Source: Symbiodinium natans
Taxonomy: Eukaryota > Sar > Dinophyceae > Suessiales > Symbiodiniaceae
Assembly: GCA_905221605.1 (NCBI GenBank)
Contig: CAJNDS010000930.1
Span: 1 to 50,149 of the forward strand
Reading direction: 5' to 3'
Length of the DNA stretch: 50,149 nt
Part shown: piece by piece, positions 44,702 to 50,149 of the stretch
Position numbering within the stretch: the stretch's first letter is position 1
Layout of the letters: every line of letters starts with the position of its first letter
Notes under the pieces: model-generated
What the model saw: the letters and a program-made list of their open reading frames with translations, nothing else
Databases searched by the model: none
Told to the model about the DNA's origin: nothing
Program-made: the position numbers and the translations under genes

Positions 44702-45928
44702 ATGACACCGCTCGGTGCCGCTCTGCACTTTGGCGACGGCCTGCGTGCGGGCAAGTTTTCAATCTTCTTTGCGGTGGCCTGGCCCTTGTACGTGATTCTC
44801 TCATTCCTGCTCCTGGTGGCTGGGGCCTGGCTCCAGCGGACAAATTCTCTGAGTTGGCTCGGGCACTTTCTGGAAGACCCGCGACGCAGCAACGACCTCT
44901 TGGTGCTTCTCTCTCGGTGGCTTTGTCCGGTAGCGGGCGCGACCTTGGTAGTTGGACATGCGCAGGACATTGTCGATGTTTGTTCGACATTTTTGCTTGG
45001 GTTCTTCGTCGTGTACCTTCCTTTGCTGGATGAGCCGAGCCAGCAGCTGGTCAATCTGTGGGTGGGCCTTGGTGGTCTTGCCATACTTAGGCTGTTGCAC
45101 CTTCACCTTGCCAATGGTGCTTTGGACATCGAGGCGAGTGGCTTCCTGCTTCGCGTGCTCCTGTCAGAGATCTTAATCTTTTTAACAGCATCCTTCAGAA
45201 TGAGGTGCCTGAGCCGGAATCAAGTGCCTCTCACGTCAACAGTTCTGGAAGGACGTGGGGAGTTGCAGTGGCCCAAAAAGAGGCCCAGTCAGCAGCATGG
45301 CCCCGTTGATTACATGCTTGATCGACAGACTGGGCTCGCGGCCGCAATCGTCCGTGATGTCTGGGCACGCAGACAGCAGTACAAGGCGGAATTGACGGGT
45401 TGCTTCCTCTGGGCACTGCACTTAAGAGCGCAGAGACCCTTCCTCACCTCGGATTTGTTGATGCACATCCTTTCATTCCTCCAGGTGCTACATCCTGCGA
45501 AGCGCACGGGAACGTTTGCGACTTCTGCCGAATCTCAGGCGTCTCAGGCGTCTCAGGTGTCGGAGTCGTGGCGCTCATGGGCCCGACAGCCATCTTTGTC
45601 CTCGTCGATGTCTTCCGCGACGCTCCTGCGCAGGTCTTTGCCTTCCAGGCTGCTTCGGCATCTCGACTCGGGAAGCCCCGAGACTTCGCCCGATGCACAG
45701 GAAGCACAGGAAGGCAGACAAGAGCCTAATGATTCTCAGAAGCCCGAGCGAGATCTGCTGTCTCTTGTCAACCTGGTCGCCGCATTGGTGCTGATTGTCA
45801 TCCTTTCTTGGCTGGGTTTGGGGATGCTCCATTTAGGCGAGGTCGAATGGGCAGGGACAAGTCTCACCGCATTCAGAACGTCACAGCGGGCTCACCTGCC
45901 TGGCGAAGAACACAAGCGCGAGGGCTGA
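44702..45928 (+). CDS. Polytopic membrane protein of unknown function, 408 aa
   Basis: Uninterrupted 408-codon frame from ATG (44702) to TGA. Hydrophobic segments near residues 19-43, 66-86, 90-109, 114-136, 147-166 and 354-377 suggest about six membrane spans. Between the fifth and sixth lies a soluble region of about 185 residues. It holds a short amphipathic LTSDLLMHILSFLQ, faintly like an F-box start, then a Ser/Gln/Glu-rich stretch at 275-345 (ESQASQASQVSESW, SLSSSMSSATLL). No signal peptide of the cleaved type; the tail is charged (GEEHKREG). Unlike the other two genes it has no visible intron, though upstream exons cannot be excluded. I do not recognise the family; a transporter, channel subunit or a decayed copy of a larger polytopic protein are all possible. 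Confidence 0.65.
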   Translation: MTPLGAALHFGDGLRAGKFSIFFAVAWPLYVILSFLLLVAGAWLQRTNSLSWLGHFLEDPRRSNDLLVLLSRWLCPVAGATLVVGHAQDIVDVCSTFLLGFFVVYLPLLDEPSQQLVNLWVGLGGLAILRLLHLHLANGALDIEASGFLLRVLLSEILIFLTASFRMRCLSRNQVPLTSTVLEGRGELQWPKKRPSQQHGPVDYMLDRQTGLAAAIVRDVWARRQQYKAELTGCFLWALHLRAQRPFLTSDLLMHILSFLQVLHPAKRTGTFATSAESQASQASQVSESWRSWARQPSLSSSMSSATLLRRSLPSRLLRHLDSGSPETSPDAQEAQEGRQEPNDSQKPERDLLSLVNLVAALVLIVILSWLGLGMLHLGEVEWAGTSLTAFRTSQRAHLPGEEHKREG

Positions 45929-46940
45929 CGGGAAGCTGATTGGAAATACCTAGCGCCCCATATGACAAGATTTCTGCTGATTCTAGGGCCTACTAGAACC
46001 CTGCCCATCACGCACACAAGCCCAGTAGAAAAACGAAGGAATAGCCCGCAAAGGTATAGCCCGCAGACCCAGCCCTCAGTGAAATGCTGCGACCGTCCAA
46101 GATCTTCCAAGAACCCCCGGCTTCGCAGGGTGATGGTGTGTTGGGTCTCCGCGTCAGCCAGTCTCCTTCGCTGTGGCTGCGATCTCTGGGCCACGTGGCT
46201 GGTGTGCTTCAGGGGTTCCTGGAGAGTCCTGGTGCCAAAACGCTTTAAGCGGTCCATCATTTGGTACCATTGTCGTCGTTTTGTTTAAGCGGCACGCGGT
46301 CGTGGGGCGGGGGGGGGGGTTTGGGGTCGTTGTAGGGTCGTTGGAGTCGTGGTGGTCGCGGTCATGATCAGAATCGTCGTCGTCGGCACCGTCATCATCG
46401 CAGGTAGGTGTAGAGAATTGAGTCGCCAAGCACCGGGCATCGTCAGATGTCTTCACCAATTGCTGCAACATCTCCCCATGTCCGAATGTCCTCTCCAGAC
46501 CCCAAATTTCTGACCCCACAACTGAGGTCAGATACACTGGGGATTGGAGCTGCAGGGCATCTCGGTCGGCTCAGGCCCGCTGTCCCCCCCTGCCCCCTCC
46601 TCCAAAATGGTGCCAACTGGGAAGGTTTCGGGGAAGGTTTGGGGGGGTTTCAGTAGGCCTGGGGGTGCAGCACCAAAAAAAGAAGCATGTTTTGCACCCC
46701 TGTTTTGGTGAGTGTTTTTGTAGGGTTCCCGGGTGTATATATATATATATATATATATGGTCACCCCCCCCCCAATGGACCCACCGCGGGCCTTGATCTT
46801 TGCAAAAGTACCGCAAATACCGATAAAACCTCTGCTGTCTGGTGATTTTCCGGTGACCGGATTTTTGACTGTATTCCTTAATTCACCCTCTCACACACAC
46901 ACGGAGGGTTTTTCTTTCTGCTGGCTTTTGTTTATAATTT
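45929..46940. other. No recognisable gene; GTC-rich and TA repeats
   Basis: A poly-G run at 46310 is followed by GTCGTNG repeats at 46325-46400. (TA)n at 46737-46758 is followed by poly-C and GGACCCACCGCGGGCCTTGA; a similar TA/poly-C or poly-G/GGACCCACCGCGG arrangement recurs inverted near 49492-49558, flanking the satellite between them. Confidence 0.5.
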
Positions 46941-48345
46941 AAGATCTAGGCATTTAAACCTAAGCCTGCAAAAAAAACCCTTAACCTTAAACCCTGTAGG
47001 GTTAAGGTTTAAAGGTTAAGGGTTTAAGATTTAGGCATTTGAACCTATGCCGGTAATTAAAGCTAAGCCCTTAACCTTTAAATTCTATAGGGTTAAGATT
47101 TTTACAGGTTTAGGCTTTAAGATGTAGGCATGTAAACCTAAGCCTGCAACTAATTTTAAACCCTTAACCTTTAAACCCTGTTGGGCTAAGGTTTAAAGGT
47201 TTCGGGTTTAATATTTAGCCATTTAAACCTGTAGCCAAGCCCTTAACCTTTAAACCCTATAGGGTTAAGAGTTTTAAAGGTTTAGGATATAAGATGTAGG
47301 CATTTAAACCTAATTAAGCCTGCAACTAATTTTAAACCCTTAACCTTTAAACCCTGTTGGGCTAAGGTTTAAAGGTTTCGGGCTCAAGATTTAGGCATTT
47401 AAACCTATTCCGGCAATTAACGCTAAGCCTTTAACCTTTAAACCCTATAGGGTTAAGATATTTAAAGGTTTAGGGTTTAAGTTTAAGGTTTAGGTATTTA
47501 GACCTATGCCGGCAGTTCATATTGAACCCTTAACCTTAAACCCCATAGGGATGAGATTTAAAGGTTTAGGATTCTTTACTTAGACATTTAAATCTAAGCT
47601 GACGATTCGACCTAAACCCTTAACCTTTAAACCCTATAGGGTGAAGGTTTAAAGTTTTAGGGTTTAAGATTCAGACATTTAAACCTAAGACAGCGATTAA
47701 CACTAAGCCCTTAACCTTTAAACCCTATAGGGTTAAGGTTTAAAGAATTGGGGTTTAAGATTCAGGCATTTAAAGCTAAGTATGTAATCAATTTGTCACC
47801 CTTAGCACCTCTAAACTCTGTAGTGTGAAGGTTTCAAGGCTTAGGGTTTAAAATTTAGACATTAAAACCTAAGCCCATAGAGTTTAAACCTTAAGGGTTT
47901 AAGGTTTACGCATCTATTCCTTAACCCTAAACCCTCTAGGGTCAGGACCCTAAAGCCCTCGGCAATCAAGCCTAAACCCTTGACCTTCAAACCCCATAGG
48001 ATGAAGGTTTAAAGGTTTGGGGTTTAAGACTTAGGCATTTAAACCTAGAGGGCATTTAAGCCTTAATCCTAAACCCTTTAGGGTCAGAACCTTAGCACCC
48101 TATAGGGGTCTAGCACGTTCAAAGGCTTGAACCCTACAGGCGCTGAAGGTATACATGTCCTATCGGTTTTTAAACCATTACACCGTGTAAGAAGGTTTAG
48201 GGTCTTTTCGGGGTCTATCTCTAAATTTCTCACGGGGTTAACCCTGCAGGGTTTAAAGTTAAAGGTTTAGGGTTAAAGGTTAAGGCAATACCTATAGGAT
48301 TAGAACCTTATAACCCTGTAGTGCACGAGGCTTAAACCCCTAAAA
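46941..48345. repeat. Telomere-motif-derived dyad satellite, roughly 115-bp units
   Basis: Units of CTTAACCTTTAAACCCTATA then GGGTTAAGGTTTAAAGGTTT and AAGATTTAGGCATTTAAACC recur about ten to twelve times, increasingly diverged to the right. Each unit is an inverted pair of CCCTAAA/TTTAGGG-like arms around CCCTATAGGG. Confidence 0.85.
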
Positions 48346-49360
48346 CTTAACCATCTTTTTCTCGAGAAAACCAAAAAAACCAAAAAAAACAAAAAAAAAC
48401 ATCTTTTCCAAAACTATGGGGCTGGGGCCTCCAAAAGATGGTTTTTTTGGTTTTCTCGAGAAAAAGATGGTTTTTTTGGTTCGAAACCATCTTTTTCTCG
48501 AGAAAAAGATGGTTTTTGAGCAGCCGCTCTTCGAAAAACCATCTTTTTCTCGAGAAAAAGATGGTTTTTGGAGATCTTGTCCTGGAAAAACCATCTTTTT
48601 CTCGAGAAAAAGATGGTTTCCGGAGGTCTTGTCCTGGTAAAACCATCTTTTTCTCGAGAAAAAGATGGTTTTTGGAGGTCTTCTCCTGGTAAAACCATCT
48701 TTTTCTCGAGAAAAAGATGGTTTTTCGAAGGGTGGTTGCTCAAAACCATCTTTTTCTCGAGAAAAAGATGGTTTCGAACCAAAACACCATCTTTTTCTCG
48801 AGAAACCAAAAAAACCAAAAATCCCCAAAAAAACCATCTTTTCCAAAACTATGGGGCTGGGGCCTTCAAGAGATGGTTTTTTTGGTTTTCTCGAGAAAAA
48901 GATGGTTTTTTTGGTTCGAAACCATCTTTTTCTCGAGAAAAAGATGGTTTTTGAGCAGCCGCTCTTCGAAAAACCATCTTTTTCTCGAGAAAAAGATGGT
49001 TTTTGGAGATCTTGTCCTGGAAAAACCATCTTTTTCTCGAGAAAAGATGGTTTTTGGAGGTCTTGTCCTGGTAAAACCATCTTTTTCTCGAGAAAAAGAT
49101 GGTTTTTGGAGGTCTTGCCCTGGTAAAACCATCTTTTTCTCGAGAAAAAGATGGTTTTTGGAGGTCTTGTCCTGGTAAAACCATCTTTTTCTCGAGAAAA
49201 AGATGGTTTTTCGAAGAGCGGCTGCTCAAAAACCATCTTTTTCTCGAGAAAAAGATGGTTTCGAACCAAAAAAACCATCTTTTTCTCGAGAAAACCAAAA
49301 AAACCATCTTTTGGAGGCCCCAGCCCCATAGTTTTGGAAAAGATGGTTTTTTTGTTTTTT
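48346..49360. repeat. CTCGAG-centred palindromic satellite with inverted ends
   Basis: About eighteen copies of the dyad CTTTTTCTCGAGAAAAAG within ACCAT...ATGGT, spaced about 54 bp by linkers such as GGAGGTCTTGTCCTGG or GAGCAGCCGCTCTTCG. The outer segment CCAAAACTATGGGGCTGGGG (48409) reappears inverted at about 49319-49338. A partial internal copy starts near 48842. The 329-codon minus frame is an artefact. Confidence 0.95.
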
Positions 49361-49480
49361 TTGGTTTTTTTGGTTTTTTTGGTTTTTTTGGTTTTGTTGG
49401 TTTTTTTGGTTTTTTGGATTTGTTTGGTTTGTTGGTTTTTGTTAGTTTCTTGTTTTGTTGTTTTTTTGCCTTGATCTGGC
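49361..49480. repeat. GGTTTTTT minisatellite
   Basis: (TTGGTTTTTT)n, continuing the inverted arm of the palindrome array; the matching CCAAAAAA arm is at 48367-48400. Confidence 0.8.
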
Positions 49481-49524
49481 TAGGACTCGGCTGCCATCCG
49501 CGGTGGGTCCATTGGGGGGGGTGA

Positions 49525-49527
<3 letters not shown>

Positions 49528-49560
<33 letters not shown>
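49528..49560. repeat. TATATA microsatellite
   Basis: About sixteen TA units after GGGGGGGTGAGCA. Confidence 0.95.
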
Positions 49561-49561
<1 letters not shown>

Positions 49562-49986
49562 GGAAGCCTGAGTTAACAAGCACCCCCCACTTCACACGGG
49601 GGTTGAGCGAGAATGTCCCGTGCAACACTTATTCCTCAGTGTGCACAAAGCGCCTTTGAATTGCCAGCCCAGTGCATCACCGAAGGCGATGTCTCCTTCT
49701 GTGGCGCAAAGCAGAAGCAGCCGGGTCAGCAAACGGCGTGCGGAATGCACCTCGGCTTTTGGGTCGTTTTCTTGTTTCTAATGTTAACTTCAGGGTGACA
49801 ACATTTAGAAAGTCCGCGCGGAAGCTTGTTGGCAGGTGTTCTGGCCTTTCTTGTCTCTTGGATGGCTTCTTTGTGATGGGGGGGTGTCATTGTGATGTCA
49901 TTCTTCCAGCCCGAACTCAAGTCAGCTCCGGAGGTTTTCTTTTTGTTCTCCACGTCGACCCTTTGAATCGAACCACCGGACCCTAG
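49561..49986. other. No confident gene
   Basis: A 61-codon plus frame opens with ATG at 49613 (MSRATLIPQCAQSAFELPAQ...) and has a hydrophobic end (GFWVVFLFLMLTSG); a 125-codon minus frame overlaps. Neither has a recognised motif. It could be intron and exon sequence upstream of the candidate protease exon. Confidence 0.3.
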
Positions 49987-50065
49987 GATCCCGGATTCGG
50001 GCACTACGCTGATCAACGGGCCTCGTGGGCAAGTGCTGGATCTGTATGAGGCCGGCGGCATTGTC
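49987..50065 (+). CDS. Possible aspartic protease (A1) exon with DSGTT motif
   Basis: After CCCTAG|G the frame reads IPDSGTTLINGPRGQVLDLY then EAGGIVLDC. DSGTT(L/I) followed by hydrophobic-x-GP matches the C-terminal active-site loop of pepsin-like proteases (VDSGTSLLTGP in relatives), with the catalytic Asp at 49994-49996. Only one motif is available and the rest of the gene would lie beyond the window or upstream unseen, so this is tentative. Confidence 0.35.
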
Positions 50066-50074
50066 CTCGATTGT

Positions 50075-50149
50075 GTGCTCCTCCCCTCCTCCCCTCCTCC
50101 CATCCTCCCCTCCTCCCCTCCTCCCCTCCTCCCCTCCTCCCCTCCTCCC
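50075..50149. repeat. 8-bp tandem repeat (CTCCTCCC) at the right edge
   Basis: Nine or so copies with one variant (CCATCCTCC), continuing past the window end. Confidence 0.95.

Noticed and set aside
48340-49628. Minus-strand frames of 329 and 259 codons with repeated FSREKDGF / FLEKKM units
   Set aside because: Both strands are open because the array is palindromic; all sequence comes from the CTCGAG satellite.

Overview
The window looks like nuclear DNA from a dinoflagellate, probably of the Symbiodinium/Suessiales type (inference, no search was run). Four things point there. Coding sequence is split into short exons whose reading frames join cleanly only if GC-AG and GA-AG introns are allowed beside GT-AG, usually with G after the acceptor AG. 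Interstitial CCCTAAA/TTTAGGG blocks recur through introns and spacers. A receptor-like gene combines a bacterial-type solute-binding ectodomain, ephrin-receptor/TNFR-like cysteine repeats, a polytopic membrane region and a TIR domain. Short inverted-repeat elements resembling introners sit at intron ends.

Layout. 1-634 (minus strand) is the 5' part of an open frame that runs off the left edge. 640-3950 is mostly unassigned, with a perfect 114-bp tandem duplication. 3954-18201 (plus) carries the exons of a GH13 alpha-amylase. Its first recognised exon (about 3954-4005) is followed in protein order by an exon at 10044, and a complete six-exon TIR-receptor gene (4130-9557, about 1381 aa) lies between them on the same strand, so it appears nested in an amylase intron. 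The later amylase introns hold telomere-like arrays and about 100-bp inverted-repeat elements.

18.9-24.8 kb is a stack of different satellites, many built from perfect dyads: an AATTAATT array with an approximately 495-bp higher-order period, a 39-bp palindromic array, a roughly 55-bp satellite with a TTTGGCCAAA inverted-repeat insertion, a roughly 60-bp satellite and an 84-bp hairpin satellite. 24.8-32 kb is AT-rich, simple-sequence and degenerate-repeat DNA in which I see no gene.

32-44.6 kb is mixed: possible unassigned exons, telomere-like arrays, a 276-bp direct repeat present twice, and GT/GGT microsatellites. 44702-45928 (plus) is an intact 408-aa polytopic membrane protein of unknown function. 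46.9-49.5 kb is again satellite: a telomere-motif-derived array, then a CTCGAG-centred palindrome array bounded by inverted ends. A possible aspartic-protease exon (DSGTT motif) lies at 49987-50065, just before an 8-bp repeat at the right edge.

Functionally, the two recognised genes are a membrane receptor with a TIR domain that keeps the WCxxEL signature, hence possibly an NAD-cleaving signalling protein, and a secreted or vacuolar type of starch-degrading enzyme homologue that may lack its general-acid glutamate. I see no evidence that they work in one pathway; the nesting is the notable link. Exon boundaries are hand-derived from frame and family alignment from memory and need RNA evidence.
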